Positions 7,803 through 17,051 of a DNA stretch of 64,000 bases are shown piece after piece; positions within the stretch are counted from its first letter, which is position 1, and each line of letters begins with the position of its first letter. The notes below the pieces were generated by a model. That model ran no database searches. It saw nothing but the letters and a program-made list of their open reading frames with translations, and was not told the origin of the DNA. Made by a program: the position numbers and the translations under genes. This stretch comes from UBA830 sp038146925. Its GTDB lineage: Bacteria; Pseudomonadota; Alphaproteobacteria; MPNO01; UBA830. The DNA is taken from positions 620,001 to 684,000 of the forward strand of contig JAYQSP010000011.1 in NCBI GenBank assembly GCA_038146925.1, written 5' to 3'.

Positions 7803-8132
7803 AAAAGAGACCGGCGTCGCCGCAGGACTCTCTCGGTAAAGTCTCGGTGTCCGAACTAAATTTCCCCAGTGGTTAGCGGCGAACGAGCAAGCCCGCCGAC
7901 TGTTTTGTTGTTTGGCTGTCCGTTAGAACTTTCCGTTTTCAACGGCCCTGCCTGTTCAGTCGCTTGGCGACCTCCAGTGCAAAACATCTAGATGCTGCAG
8001 GTTTCGGCGGTTCTTTATGCGCCAGATTCAATTGGGGGCTGGAACCGTTTACACCGACGAAGCTGACTACAGATTCATCCTCCAAAATTCGGATTTGGGG
8101 ACAATCGAGGTGATGCGGGCTATATTCCCAGT
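7803..8132. other. Intergenic stretch without a recognised gene
   Basis: About 330 bases, somewhat less GC-rich than the genes around it. I see no open frame with a family motif, no tRNA-like fold and no strong hairpin with a T-run. It presumably contains the promoter of the VOC-family gene at 8133. Confidence 0.4.
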
Positions 8133-9056
8133 ATGAAAGAGCAATATCCGCAAACGCCGGCTCCCGGCGAAATATATCTCGACCATGTCGGCTGGTTCGT
8201 TCCCGACATGGATGTCGCCGCGCCGAAATTCGAAGCGCTCGGCTTTCCCCTTACGCCGTTCACTGTTCATATGAATGAGCAGCCCGACGGCAGCCGCGTG
8301 CCGTCGGGGACCGCGAACCGCTGTGCGATGATCCGGCGTGGATATCTGGAAGTTCTGACCCGCGTGCCGGACGTCGAAACGGCGATCACGGAGCAGATGG
8401 ATGCGGGTCTGGCGCGGTATACCGGCCTTCATCTGATCGCTTTCACGGTCTCCGACACGGAGGCAACGACCGCTCGCCTGCGAGAAAACGGTTTTTCGCC
8501 GGATCCGCCGGTTGCCCTCCGTCGCCCGATGCCGCTGGACGACGGCGGAGAGGGAACGGCTGCTTTCTCGGTGATTCGTCTGCCGAACGATGCCATGGCT
8601 GAGGGACGGGTCCAGGTGTTGAGCCAGGACACGCCCGATGTAGTCTGGCAGCCGTCCGTCACCGCGGAGGCCAATGGTGCGTCAATGCTGTCCGGGATAC
8701 TGATCTGCGCGGCCGATCCGGTCGAAACGGCGGAACGTTACGAGAGATTCACAGGAAAGGCCGGGCAGACGTGCGGCGACGGGTACCGCATCGCCCTTGA
8801 CCGGGGCGAAATCGCCATCTGCACCCGCGGCGAATGCAGCGACCTGATACCGGGGATCGATATACCCGATCTGCCGTTCATGGCGGCCGTCTCCGTCGTC
8901 ACTGCCGACATCGACCGTACGCGCGCCTATCTGGCGGGAAACGGCATTCCTTTGGCCGGCGATGCCGGAGATCGCGTTGTCGTGGAGGCCGCAGCCGGCA
9001 TGGGGGCCAACTTCGTATTCCACACAGCGGACCGGGAGCCGTTTCCACAGCCGTGA
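8133..9056 (+). CDS. VOC/glyoxalase-like domain protein
   Basis: A 307-residue protein with two vicinal-oxygen-chelate-type halves, resembling the Glyoxalase_3 group. The first half has LDHVGWFVPDMDVAAPKFEALGF and RCAMIRRGYLEVL written across residues 16-80; the second begins near ILICAADPVETAERYERFTG. His18 could be a metal ligand. Substrate and reaction are unknown for this group. Its TGA overlaps the GTG start of the ChaC-like gene, so the two are translationally coupled, which hints at a link with glutathione or an electrophile-conjugate pathway; that link is inference. Confidence 0.65.
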   Translation: MKEQYPQTPAPGEIYLDHVGWFVPDMDVAAPKFEALGFPLTPFTVHMNEQPDGSRVPSGTANRCAMIRRGYLEVLTRVPDVETAITEQMDAGLARYTGLHLIAFTVSDTEATTARLRENGFSPDPPVALRRPMPLDDGGEGTAAFSVIRLPNDAMAEGRVQVLSQDTPDVVWQPSVTAEANGASMLSGILICAADPVETAERYERFTGKAGQTCGDGYRIALDRGEIAICTRGECSDLIPGIDIPDLPFMAAVSVVTADIDRTRAYLAGNGIPLAGDAGDRVVVEAAAGMGANFVFHTADREPFPQP

Positions 9057-9598
9057 GCGATGTCTGGGTATTCGGATACGGTTCGCTGGTCTGGCGGCCC
9101 GACTTTCCCTTCGTCGAACGCAGAACAGCGACAATCAGCGGCTGGACCCGCCGTTTCTGGCAGGGGTCGACCGATCACCGCGGCGTTCCCGGCGCCCCGG
9201 GGCGGGTGGTGACCCTGATCGAGGAACCGGAGGCCGTGTGTTGGGGTACGGCCTATCTGATACACGCTGACGACCGCGACGACGTCGTGAGCCACCTGGA
9301 TTATCGGGAAAAGGGAGGGTATTCCCTCCGTGATGTCCGGATATCGTTCCCCGGAGTGGATGAGTACGGGGTCGCGGGTCTGATATACATTGCCGGTCCC
9401 GGCAACCCCAACTGGCTGGGAGAGGCGCCCATGGAAGATATCGCCGCGCAGATCGTTCGCTGCGCCGGACCTTCCGGTGTGAATACCGAATATGTCCTGG
9501 AGCTGGCGCGGTCACTGAAAGAGATGAAAGCGCACGACCCACACGTGTTCGCGCTGGCCGAGCTGGTCGGCTGTTCGGATGCAACCCGTCAGGCGTAG
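9053..9598 (+). CDS. ChaC-like gamma-glutamylcyclotransferase
   Basis: A 181-residue member of the ChaC/GGCT family, which cleaves glutathione to 5-oxoproline and Cys-Gly. The substrate-binding FGYGSLVWRPDFPF (6-19) and the catalytic Glu in DYREKGGYSL are present, along with GAPGRVVTL. The GTG start at 9053 lies inside the stop of the preceding VOC gene (GTGA), so no separate ribosome binding site is needed. Its end overlaps the convergent Lrp-type regulator by 10 bases. A 5-oxoproline/hydantoin-type hydrolase pair occurs about 14 kb away but there is no direct link. Confidence 0.85.
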   Translation: MSDVWVFGYGSLVWRPDFPFVERRTATISGWTRRFWQGSTDHRGVPGAPGRVVTLIEEPEAVCWGTAYLIHADDRDDVVSHLDYREKGGYSLRDVRISFPGVDEYGVAGLIYIAGPGNPNWLGEAPMEDIAAQIVRCAGPSGVNTEYVLELARSLKEMKAHDPHVFALAELVGCSDATRQA

Positions 9599-10047
9599 TC
9601 CAGCGGCAGCGCCGTCGTGTATTTGATCTGCTCCATCGAGAACGACGAGCTGACGTCGTAGAGTTCGACGCGTTCGATCAGTCGCTGGTAAAAACGGTCG
9701 TAGGCCGCGATATCCGGCACGACGACGCGCAGCAGGTAGTCGATATCCCCCGACATACGGTAAAATTCGACAACTTCCGGGAAATCGTTCACGGCGCTTG
9801 AAAACGCCTGATACCAGACTGCATCGTGCTTGTCGGTCTTGATTGAGACGAACACGGTGACGCCGGCATTCAGTTTTTCTGCGTCCAGCAGGGCTACCCG
9901 CGACCGGATGATACCGGCGTCCTCGAGTTTCTGGATGCGCCTCCAGCAGGGCGTGGTCGACAATCCGACTTCCTTGGCGATTTCCGCTACCGCGGGCGTG
10001 GTATCGGACTGCAGGATGTTCAGAATTTTCTTATCGATGGCATCCAA
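9589..10047 (-). CDS. Lrp/AsnC-family transcriptional regulator
   Basis: About 152 residues: an N-terminal winged helix (LDAIDKKILNILQSD, then STTPCWRRIQKLEDAGII) and a C-terminal RAM ligand-sensing domain (SGDIDYLLRVVVPD). Members sense amino acids or their catabolites and often control a divergent gene. The start is uncertain: TTG 10047 gives the usual N-terminus with GAGG 11 bases upstream; an ATG at 10089 adds 14 residues but abuts its AGGAGG. The AT-rich 150-base gap to the divergent thiol-dioxygenase-like cupin is the likely operator region. Confidence 0.85.
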   Translation of the reverse strand: MDAIDKKILNILQSDTTPAVAEIAKEVGLSTTPCWRRIQKLEDAGIIRSRVALLDAEKLNAGVTVFVSIKTDKHDAVWYQAFSSAVNDFPEVVEFYRMSGDIDYLLRVVVPDIAAYDRFYQRLIERVELYDVSSSFSMEQIKYTTALPLDYA

Positions 10048-10204
10048 TGTAATAAATTCCTCTATTTTGTTTAAATAAAAGAATATCATCCTCCTCTACG
10101 CGAATCATTAGAAAAATTAGCAAACAATTGCTGCTGGAAATCCGTAAGCTAAGTCTCTAGTTTTTTTTCGTTCAAATCGTTTGTTGAAACCTGCGGATCG
10201 TCCG

Positions 10205-10735
10205 ATGGAAATGAACACATTCTGCCGAACGGTGGGCCGTCTCGTGGCGGATAATCCGGTCGAAGAGGTTCCGGCCCTGATTGCCGAGTATCTCCCTGAA
10301 ATTCTGGGAGATCGCGATCTTCTGACCGCGGAGCAGAAGGCAGTGCCTGACGAAGGATACGGCCGTCACGACGTCTTTCTCTGCCCCAACGACGATTTTT
10401 CCATCATCGCGGCCGTCTGGCCGGCAGGGATCGTGTCTCCGATCCACGATCACAAGACATGGTGCACCTTCGGCGTCTTCGAAGGCGTCATTCAGGAAAC
10501 CCGCTACCGGGTGGATCCGGCGGATCCGAATGGTCTGGATGTCATTCCGACGCAAACCGCAGAATGGGTTGCCGGCGATGTCGCACATCTGCCGGTGGGC
10601 GGCGGCGACATCCACTGCATGCACAATCCGACCGACTGTGCCGCCGTTTCGGTCCATGTATACGGCGGAAATTCCGTCAAGCTCGGACCCAACGTGGTCA
10701 AGGTCTACCAGGAATCAGCGACTGCCACAGCTTGA
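10205..10735 (+). CDS. Cupin protein of the cysteine dioxygenase/ADO-like group
   Basis: A 176-residue cupin resembling thiol dioxygenases. The metal site is in IVSPIHDHKTWCTFGVFEG, giving two His and a downstream Glu-like position, and a later His in DIHCMHNP. Such enzymes oxidise cysteine or related thiols to sulfinates using Fe(II); many members are uncharacterised. The ATG at 10205 is chosen over a TTG at 10181; neither has a clear ribosome binding site. Its divergence from an Lrp/AsnC regulator suggests control by an amino acid, plausibly cysteine or a sulfur compound. That is inference. Confidence 0.7.
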   Translation: MEMNTFCRTVGRLVADNPVEEVPALIAEYLPEILGDRDLLTAEQKAVPDEGYGRHDVFLCPNDDFSIIAAVWPAGIVSPIHDHKTWCTFGVFEGVIQETRYRVDPADPNGLDVIPTQTAEWVAGDVAHLPVGGGDIHCMHNPTDCAAVSVHVYGGNSVKLGPNVVKVYQESATATA

Positions 10736-10822
10736 CGGCGGTCCGTTAATCGCGTTAATCCGCCTGCAGGGATGATCCCGCTGCGGGCGGGACACGCATA
10801 AGCGTCAAAAGGGAGAGATACA

Positions 10823-11830
10823 GTGCGCGCAGTCGTTCTGCACGAACACGGAGATATTGAAAATCTGACCTATCATGAAGACTACGCCGATCCGGAATGC
10901 GGAGAAGGCCAGGTCGTCATCCGGGTCAAGGCAACGTCGCTGAACTATCACGATGTCTTCACCACCAAGGGCATGCCCGGCATCAAGGTGCCGCTGCCGA
11001 TTGTGATCGGTCTCGACATTTCCGGCGAAATCGCCGAAATCGGCGCCGGTGTCGATGGCTGGTCGGTCGGCGACCGGGTGCTTGTCAATCCGCTGGACCC
11101 GGTAACGCCTGAAAAGGGTCTGATGGGTGAAATGCTCGATGGCGGCACGGCCGAGCTGTGCGCCGTCGATGCGACGCGCCTGATAAAGATACCCGACGGC
11201 TGTTCCTACGAGCAGGCGGCTGCACTGCCGGTCGCTTACGGCACGGCGCATCGCATGATGATCACGAATGGCCGCATGAAAGGCGGCGAGAAGGTTCTGA
11301 TTCTCGGCGCGTCCGGCGGTGTCGGATCGTGCTGCGTATTGCTGGCGAAGGCTATGGGGTGCGAGGTCGTGGCCGCGGGGTCGAGCCCCGAGAAGCTCGA
11401 TGCGCTGAAAGCCTGGGGCGCCGATCATGTCATCGGCTACGAGGACTTCGAAAAAACGATCTACGGGATTTACGGCAAACCGCATCGCCGCAAGTTCGAA
11501 GGCGGCGTCGACGTCGTCATCAATTTTACCGGGGGCGACACGTGGGTGCCGTCGCTGAAGGCGACGCAGCGCGGCGGCAAGATACTGACCTGCGGCGCGA
11601 CCGCAGGGTTCGATCCCAAGGAAGACCTGCGCTATATCTGGACCTTCGAGCTTCAGGTTCTGGGCTCGAATTCCTGGGCGATCGAGGATCTGGAAACCCT
11701 GATGAAGATGATCGCGGAAGAGAAACTGAAGCCCGTGATCGATACCGTTCTGCCTCTAGAGCAGACGGCGGAAGGCGTCCGCCAGCTTCGCGACCGCGAA
11801 GTGATCGGAAAGATCGTCATTACCCCGTAA
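10823..11830 (+). CDS. Medium-chain dehydrogenase/quinone oxidoreductase-like protein
   Basis: A 335-residue MDR-superfamily oxidoreductase: an N-terminal GroES-like domain (SLNYHDVFTTKG, VIGLDISGEI) and a Rossmann domain with LGASGGVGSCCVLLAKAMG near 157-175. The structural-zinc Cys cluster of alcohol dehydrogenases is absent, which fits the quinone oxidoreductase/enoyl reductase branch using NADPH. Start is GTG 10823 with AAGGGAGA upstream. It is followed 13 bases later by an acyl-CoA synthetase and a secreted CAP protein, so reduction of an unsaturated acyl or carbonyl intermediate is plausible. Confidence 0.8.
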   Translation: MRAVVLHEHGDIENLTYHEDYADPECGEGQVVIRVKATSLNYHDVFTTKGMPGIKVPLPIVIGLDISGEIAEIGAGVDGWSVGDRVLVNPLDPVTPEKGLMGEMLDGGTAELCAVDATRLIKIPDGCSYEQAAALPVAYGTAHRMMITNGRMKGGEKVLILGASGGVGSCCVLLAKAMGCEVVAAGSSPEKLDALKAWGADHVIGYEDFEKTIYGIYGKPHRRKFEGGVDVVINFTGGDTWVPSLKATQRGGKILTCGATAGFDPKEDLRYIWTFELQVLGSNSWAIEDLETLMKMIAEEKLKPVIDTVLPLEQTAEGVRQLRDREVIGKIVITP

Positions 11831-11843
11831 GGGAACGGCACCG

Positions 11844-13376
11844 ATGAACCCTTCGGAATCCGGTAATCTCGGAGACGTATTCGCAGCGCATGCCGGTTCC
11901 GACCGGATTGCGGTGGTCGATCTTTACGACCCGTCGGACCCGCGCGAATACAGCTATAGGGAATTCAGCGGTAACTGCGACGCCGTCGCTAACGGATTGC
12001 TGGTGGCGGGCCTGGAACCTGGGGACCGCGTCGGCATCCTGGCGCTCAACCGTGTCGAGTTTCTGGAAGTGCTGTTCGGCGCCATGCGGGCGGGCTGCGT
12101 TCCGGTGATGATCAACGTCAAGCTGCCGGACGAGACGGTCGAGTACATCATCGGCGATGCCGAGATGAAGATCGTTTTTGCGGATGCCGACCAGGCAGGC
12201 CGGGTGCCCGGCGACGTGCGCACGGTGGTGTTCGGCGACGGTGACGATTCGTTCGACGGTTTCAAGATCCCGTCCGACGAGCCGTTCCCGTCATTCTTTC
12301 CCGGGGCCGGGGATATTGCGGAGCAGCCTTATACGTCGGGCTCTACCGGGCGTCCCAAGGGGGTGCTGCTGGATCATATCGGCCAGGTCTGGATGATCGG
12401 TAAGATCGTCGAAAGCCGTGATATCCGCGAAGACGACTGTTCCGTCATATCCGCACCGCTTTATCACAAGAATGCGTTGCTCGCGGTCAAATCGGCCCTG
12501 TCGGCGGGCGGGCGGATCGTTCTGTTTTCCCGGTTCGATGCGAAGGAGTATATTCGCGCGATTGAACGTTACCGGCTGACGATGCTGACGGGCGTGCCCA
12601 CCATGTACGCGCTGATCCTGCAGGAGGAAGAACTTCTGGAAAGCACCAATCTGTCGTCGGTCCGGAACTGTTCCATGGGCTCCGCGCCCGCATCCGACAA
12701 TCTCCTTGATACCCTGGCGGCGCGCTTTCCCGACGCGAAGCTTAATCTCAATTACGGCATTACCGAAGGCGGTCCCATCCTTTTCGCGTGGACCCATCCG
12801 GAAGGACTGCCGCGTCCGCGAACCTCGGTCGGATTTCCCATCGACGGCGTCGAGATCAAGCTGGTCGACGGGCCGGATGAAAATCAAGGCGTTCTTCATG
12901 TGAAAAGCCCCGGCGTGATGAAGGGCTATCACAATCTGCCGGAAGCGACCGACAAGGTGCTGACGGAAGACGGCTGGATGGATACCGGCGACATCCTGCG
13001 ACGGGACGAGATCGGCTGGTATTATTTCGTCGACCGCGCGGACGACATGTTCGTGTGCGCCGGCGAGAACATCTATCCCGGCGATGTCGAGGCCATGCTG
13101 GAACGCCATGAAGACGTCATGCAGGCGGTTGTCGTGCCGGCGCCGAACACCTTGAAAGCGCACGTCCCCTTTGCATGGATCGTCAAACGCGAAGGGGCTT
13201 CACTGGACGAACAGGCGGTGAAGGAGTACGCGCTGAAAAACGGGCCGGTTTACGCCCATCCGCGGCGGGTGTTTTTCGTCGATGCGCTGCCGCTGAGCGG
13301 CACCAACAAGATCGACCGTCGCGCGCTGGAGGCGGAGGCCGTTCAGAAGGCCCGCGAGGACGAAGGTGCGGCCTGA
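11844..13376 (+). CDS. AMP-dependent acyl-CoA synthetase/ligase
   Basis: A 510-residue ANL-superfamily ligase that adenylates a carboxylic acid and transfers it to CoA. The P-loop is YTSGSTGRPKG (163-173), the A5 motif is LNYGITEGGP, the hinge region is GWMDTGDILRRDE, and the C-terminal catalytic Lys lies in SGTNKIDRRAL. The length and motif set fit medium/long-chain or aromatic acid CoA ligases; substrate cannot be read. It sits 13 bases after the quinone-oxidoreductase-like gene and its last 11 bases overlap the next gene. Confidence 0.85.
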   Translation: MNPSESGNLGDVFAAHAGSDRIAVVDLYDPSDPREYSYREFSGNCDAVANGLLVAGLEPGDRVGILALNRVEFLEVLFGAMRAGCVPVMINVKLPDETVEYIIGDAEMKIVFADADQAGRVPGDVRTVVFGDGDDSFDGFKIPSDEPFPSFFPGAGDIAEQPYTSGSTGRPKGVLLDHIGQVWMIGKIVESRDIREDDCSVISAPLYHKNALLAVKSALSAGGRIVLFSRFDAKEYIRAIERYRLTMLTGVPTMYALILQEEELLESTNLSSVRNCSMGSAPASDNLLDTLAARFPDAKLNLNYGITEGGPILFAWTHPEGLPRPRTSVGFPIDGVEIKLVDGPDENQGVLHVKSPGVMKGYHNLPEATDKVLTEDGWMDTGDILRRDEIGWYYFVDRADDMFVCAGENIYPGDVEAMLERHEDVMQAVVVPAPNTLKAHVPFAWIVKREGASLDEQAVKEYALKNGPVYAHPRRVFFVDALPLSGTNKIDRRALEAEAVQKAREDEGAA

Positions 13377-13860
13377 CCACCGGATAGTCGCATTCGTTAT
13401 TTTGGCACTGGCCGTTTTTGCGCCTCATACTTCCCACGCAGATGAAGATAGATCCCGGCTGATAGACAGCATGCTGCGTGAAGTGAATATGCAGCGGGCC
13501 TTAAACGGCGTGGGTGTTCTGACGATCAATGACCGGTTGACCGCCGCCGCGCAAAAACACGCCGAAGACATGGCGAAGCGCGATTATTTCGATCACCGGT
13601 CGCCGGACGGGCGTGGTTATCAGGAACGGATTGCCAGCGAGGGGTATGCGTGGCGGGCGATCGCCGAAAACCTCGGGGCCGGGCTGTCGTCGCCGAAATC
13701 GACCGTGAACGCCTGGATGACCAGCCCCGGACATCGCGAAAACATGCTGAGCTGGGATTACTACGATGCCGGGATTGGTTACGTCCGGCCGAGCGGAAAG
13801 GGCAAGCGGCCGAGATACGCCCATTACTGGGTGATCGTGTTCGGCGCGCGGTCCAGATAG
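13366..13860 (+). CDS. Secreted CAP/SCP-domain protein
   Basis: A 164-residue protein with an N-terminal signal peptide (hydrophobic core FVILALAVFA, probable cleavage after SHA near 25) and a CAP (SCP/PR-1, YkwD-like) domain. Signature positions are the His in AAAQKHAEDMAKRDYFDHRS, the Glu in AIAENLGAG and the SPGHRENML motif. It is expected in the periplasm; the molecular function of bacterial CAP proteins is generally unknown. GTG 13366 lies within the acyl-CoA synthetase gene, an 11-base overlap that suggests cotranscription. Confidence 0.8.
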   Translation: MRPDHRIVAFVILALAVFAPHTSHADEDRSRLIDSMLREVNMQRALNGVGVLTINDRLTAAAQKHAEDMAKRDYFDHRSPDGRGYQERIASEGYAWRAIAENLGAGLSSPKSTVNAWMTSPGHRENMLSWDYYDAGIGYVRPSGKGKRPRYAHYWVIVFGARSR

Positions 13861-13878
13861 CGTGTTCCCGCGACCGTT

Positions 13879-14730
13879 TCAGTAATTCATGTAGGCCGGT
13901 AGGCTGAAACAGGCCGCGTGAATGTCCGGTGTGTAGTAGCGGGTCTCGAAGTTAGCTGTGGTGAAACGGTCCCGAACGGTACCCACATCTGTCGATCGTG
14001 CCCTGCCGCTGCGTGCGCCCCAGCCAAGCGTCATGAAGCCGAAGGCGTAGGTTGGTACCTGGGCAAGATACAGCGCCGAATCCTCGAAAATGCCGGCAAG
14101 GCGCTTCCGGGTGTCGCGTGCCTCGGCTTCCTGCACGAAGGAGACGCCTGACTGGCATATGAAGATGCCGTCTTCGGTCAGGATATCCCGGCAGTTTGCG
14201 TAGAATTCATCCGAGAATAGAGGCAGGGAAGGACCGCCCGGGTCCGTCGAGTCCACGATGATCAGGTCAAACTTGCGATCCGACTCTTCCACGAATTTCA
14301 GGCCGTCCGCGATGATCAGGTCGGTGCGCGGATCGTCGAACGCACCGTTGCTCAGTGTCGGCATATACGTCCGGCACAGATCGACGACGCTGCCATCGAT
14401 TTCGACCATGGTAGCCCGCTTGACCGCGCGATGTTTCAGCACTTCTCGCAGGGCGCCGCCGTCGCCACCGCCGATGATCAGCACCTCTTCCGCGTCACCG
14501 TGCGCGAGGAGCGGCACATGTGTCAGCATTTCGTGATAGGCGGCTTCGTCCCGTTCCGTGGTCTGGATCACCCCGTCGAGCGCCAGAATCCGGCCGAAAA
14601 ACGGCGTTTCGAAGATGATCAGATCCTGCAGATCGGTATTCGACTGGTACAGAACTTCGGTGATCTCGAAACGCTGTTCGAAGGAAGCATGGAGCGTCTC
14701 GGAGAACCAGCGCGTCGCGCCGCCACTCAC
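13879..14730 (-). CDS. speE: Spermidine synthase (aminopropyltransferase)
   Basis: A 283-residue aminopropyltransferase that transfers the aminopropyl group of decarboxylated S-adenosylmethionine to putrescine. Visible are ALDGVIQTTERDEAAYHEML, split around the substrate loop, the nucleotide-binding LIIGGGDGGALREVL, and VDSTDPGG for the gatekeeper aspartate. The GTG start at 14730 overlaps the speD stop (GTGA), giving a normal-length protein; in-frame codons to 14829 would lie inside speD. It is coupled with speD and convergent with the CAP gene. Confidence 0.92.
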   Translation of the reverse strand: MSGGATRWFSETLHASFEQRFEITEVLYQSNTDLQDLIIFETPFFGRILALDGVIQTTERDEAAYHEMLTHVPLLAHGDAEEVLIIGGGDGGALREVLKHRAVKRATMVEIDGSVVDLCRTYMPTLSNGAFDDPRTDLIIADGLKFVEESDRKFDLIIVDSTDPGGPSLPLFSDEFYANCRDILTEDGIFICQSGVSFVQEAEARDTRKRLAGIFEDSALYLAQVPTYAFGFMTLGWGARSGRARSTDVGTVRDRFTTANFETRYYTPDIHAACFSLPAYMNY

Positions 14731-15182
14731 TCCACCAGGCCCCTTTTCGTTTCCAACACCGAAGTGCGGGACGGGCTGAAACGGTCTTCCAGCACTGCAA
14801 GCGCTTTTTCCGGCCGGCAGTTGCCGCACATGAACACGTCGAAGGCGGCATAATCCATTTCCGGCCAGCTGTGGATGCTGATATGGCTTTCCGCCAACAC
14901 GGCAACGCCCGATACGCCGCCCTCGCCTCCGAACTCGTGCACGTGAATATGCAGAACGGTGGCATCGGCCGCCTCCGCCGCGCTCCGCAGCGCGCTCTCT
15001 ACGAATTCGACGTCACCGAGCCGGGAACCGCCCCAGAAATCGATCAGCAGATGCGCGCCCGCATAAACCTGACCGTCACGGCGTATCAGATAATCGCTGA
15101 CTGTCGCGCTTGTCTCGCATACCGGGGTTTCGCCGACATCGATCTCAGAGGTCACGATCGGCAGGGACGTCGTTTTTTCCAT
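14727..15182 (-). CDS. speD: S-adenosylmethionine decarboxylase proenzyme
   Basis: A 151-residue bacterial SpeD proenzyme that self-cleaves to form a pyruvoyl cofactor and supplies aminopropyl groups for spermidine. The cleavage site is Glu98-Ser99 in LAESHISIHSWPE; the conserved HIHVHEFGGEG and the catalytic Cys in VFMCGNC are present. An N-terminal extension of about 35 residues precedes the usual start of the fold. It is the first gene of a speD-speE operon, with the GTGA overlap making SpeE translation dependent on SpeD. Confidence 0.92.
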   Translation of the reverse strand: MEKTTSLPIVTSEIDVGETPVCETSATVSDYLIRRDGQVYAGAHLLIDFWGGSRLGDVEFVESALRSAAEAADATVLHIHVHEFGGEGGVSGVAVLAESHISIHSWPEMDYAAFDVFMCGNCRPEKALAVLEDRFSPSRTSVLETKRGLVE

Positions 15183-15284
15183 TCCGTAAGCCTTGTGATG
15201 GGCGCGACTGCGCGAATTCTGTTGAATAAAAAGCCGCGCCTTATCGCGCCTTTATCCGGTCGATGCAAGTGCCTTTCGTCGGCT

Positions 15285-17042
15285 TCAGAAGGCTTCCGCG
15301 GGGATGGCCATGATGTCTTCGGAACCGGCCATCGCGGCGTGCGCGCAGGCGGCGACCTGCGGCAGGAGATTGGCGGCGTAAAATCGGGCCGTCGCCAGCT
15401 TCGCCGCGTAGAATTCCCGGTCTTCCTCAGCAGCCGCGGCAATCGCCGCGGACCGCGCCATCAGCCAGCCGCCGGTCACGAGGCCGAGCGCCTGCAGGAA
15501 CGGCGTCGCGCCGGATACAACGGCGCGGGGGTCGTCTCCATCGTAATCGATCATCCATTTGCTGGCCGCTGTCAGGGCATCGAGCGCCGACCACATTGCG
15601 TCGGCGATCAGCTGATCCGGTATTTCCGTATCCCGGATTTCGGCGATGAGATTGTTCAGTTCCTCGCCGCGGTCTCGCAGAATTTTGCGCCCGACGAGAT
15701 CCAGCGCCTGGATGCCGTTCGTCCCTTCGTAGATCGGCGTGATCCGGCAGTCTCGGTAGTGTTGGGCCGCGCCGGTTTCCTCGATAAATCCCGCGCCGCC
15801 ATGAATCTGAATGCCCAGCGAGGCTATTTCCACGCCGCAATCGGTGGACCAGGCCTTCACGACCGGCACCAGCAAATCGACCCGGTTCTGCGCTGCCTGC
15901 CGCGCCTCGCCATCGGGGTGTTTGCGGGCAGTGTCGAGCTGCGCGGCGACGTAATATCCCAGCGCCCGGCTGGCTTCAGTCAGGGCGCGCATTTTCATCA
16001 GGTTCCGGCGAACGTCCGGATGCCGGATGATCGGCACGTCGCCGGCCGCCGGATCGGCAGCGTCCCGTCCCTGTACGCGTTCGCGGGCATAGTCCGCCGC
16101 CTGCTGGTAGGCGCGTTCCGCAATACCGACGCCTTCGCGCCCGACGGCGAGCCGGGCGCTGTTCATCATAGCGAACATGTATTCCATGCCACGGCATTCC
16201 TCGCCCACCAGATACCCGATGGCGCCGTCGTTTTCGCCGAACTGCATCACGCAGGTCGGGCTGCCGTGAATACCCAGCTTGCGTTCCAGCGACACCGCGC
16301 GCAGGTCGTTGCGCTGCCCGAGCGAACCGTCGTCGTTGACCAAGAATTTCGGGACGATGAAAAGCGAAATGCCGCGCGTGCCGGGTGGAGCGTCCGGCGT
16401 GCGCGCCAATACCATGTGGACGATGTTGTCGGTGCAATCGTGTTCGCCCCAAGTAGTGTAGATCTTCTGGCCTGTAATCCGGTAGTGCTCGCCTTCGCGC
16501 TCGGCGCGGGTGCGCAGCGCGCCAACATCGGATCCGGCATTTGGTTCGGTCAAGACCATGGTGCCGGTCCATTCGCCCGTCACAAGTTTGGGAAGCCACT
16601 TTTTCTTTTGCTCGTTAGATCCGAATTCCTCGAGGCACTCGACGGCGGCGATGGTCAGGACGGGGCTCAGCATGAAAGCAAGATTGGCGCCGTCCCACAT
16701 TTCGAAAACCGGAGTGGCCAGCAGCAACGGCAATCCCTGTCCGCCGATCTCCTCGTCGAACTGTAGCGAGTTCCATCCGCCGTCGACATAGGCCTGATAC
16801 GCTTCCCGAAATCCGGTGGGAGTGACGACGACGCCATTCTCGAGCCGCGAGCCTTCAAGGTCACCGTTGCGGTTGATTGGAGCCAGAACGTCGCGGGCCA
16901 ATTTGCCGGCCTCTTCCAGAATCGCGGTCGCGACATCCGCCGTCGCGTCCTCGTAGCCTGGAAGCGTGTTTACCGTCTCGAGACCGATCAGTTCCTCGAT
17001 CACGAATTTTATATCTCGTATTGGGGCGGCGTATTCAGCCAT
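15285..17042 (-). CDS. Acyl-CoA dehydrogenase with C-terminal extension (DmdC-like group)
   Basis: A 585-residue FAD-dependent acyl-CoA dehydrogenase of the larger subgroup that carries a C-terminal extension after the usual 380-400 residue core. FAD/substrate motifs are VLTEPNAGSDVG, KIYTTWGEHD and the catalytic-base segment ITPIYEGTNGIQALDLVGRK with Glu near 435. This subgroup includes methylmercaptopropionyl-CoA dehydrogenase (DmdC) and long-chain enzymes; I cannot assign the substrate. It precedes nothing obvious of beta-oxidation, and lies 9 bases downstream of the FAD-linked hydroxyacid dehydrogenase, suggesting cotranscription. Confidence 0.85.
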   Translation of the reverse strand: MAEYAAPIRDIKFVIEELIGLETVNTLPGYEDATADVATAILEEAGKLARDVLAPINRNGDLEGSRLENGVVVTPTGFREAYQAYVDGGWNSLQFDEEIGGQGLPLLLATPVFEMWDGANLAFMLSPVLTIAAVECLEEFGSNEQKKKWLPKLVTGEWTGTMVLTEPNAGSDVGALRTRAEREGEHYRITGQKIYTTWGEHDCTDNIVHMVLARTPDAPPGTRGISLFIVPKFLVNDDGSLGQRNDLRAVSLERKLGIHGSPTCVMQFGENDGAIGYLVGEECRGMEYMFAMMNSARLAVGREGVGIAERAYQQAADYARERVQGRDAADPAAGDVPIIRHPDVRRNLMKMRALTEASRALGYYVAAQLDTARKHPDGEARQAAQNRVDLLVPVVKAWSTDCGVEIASLGIQIHGGAGFIEETGAAQHYRDCRITPIYEGTNGIQALDLVGRKILRDRGEELNNLIAEIRDTEIPDQLIADAMWSALDALTAASKWMIDYDGDDPRAVVSGATPFLQALGLVTGGWLMARSAAIAAAAEEDREFYAAKLATARFYAANLLPQVAACAHAAMAGSEDIMAIPAEAF

Positions 17043-17051
17043 CTTTTGCTC

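Noticed and set aside
10745..10758. TTAA-N5-TTAA as a CtrA box before the quinone oxidoreductase
   Set aside because: The spacer is five, not seven, bases.
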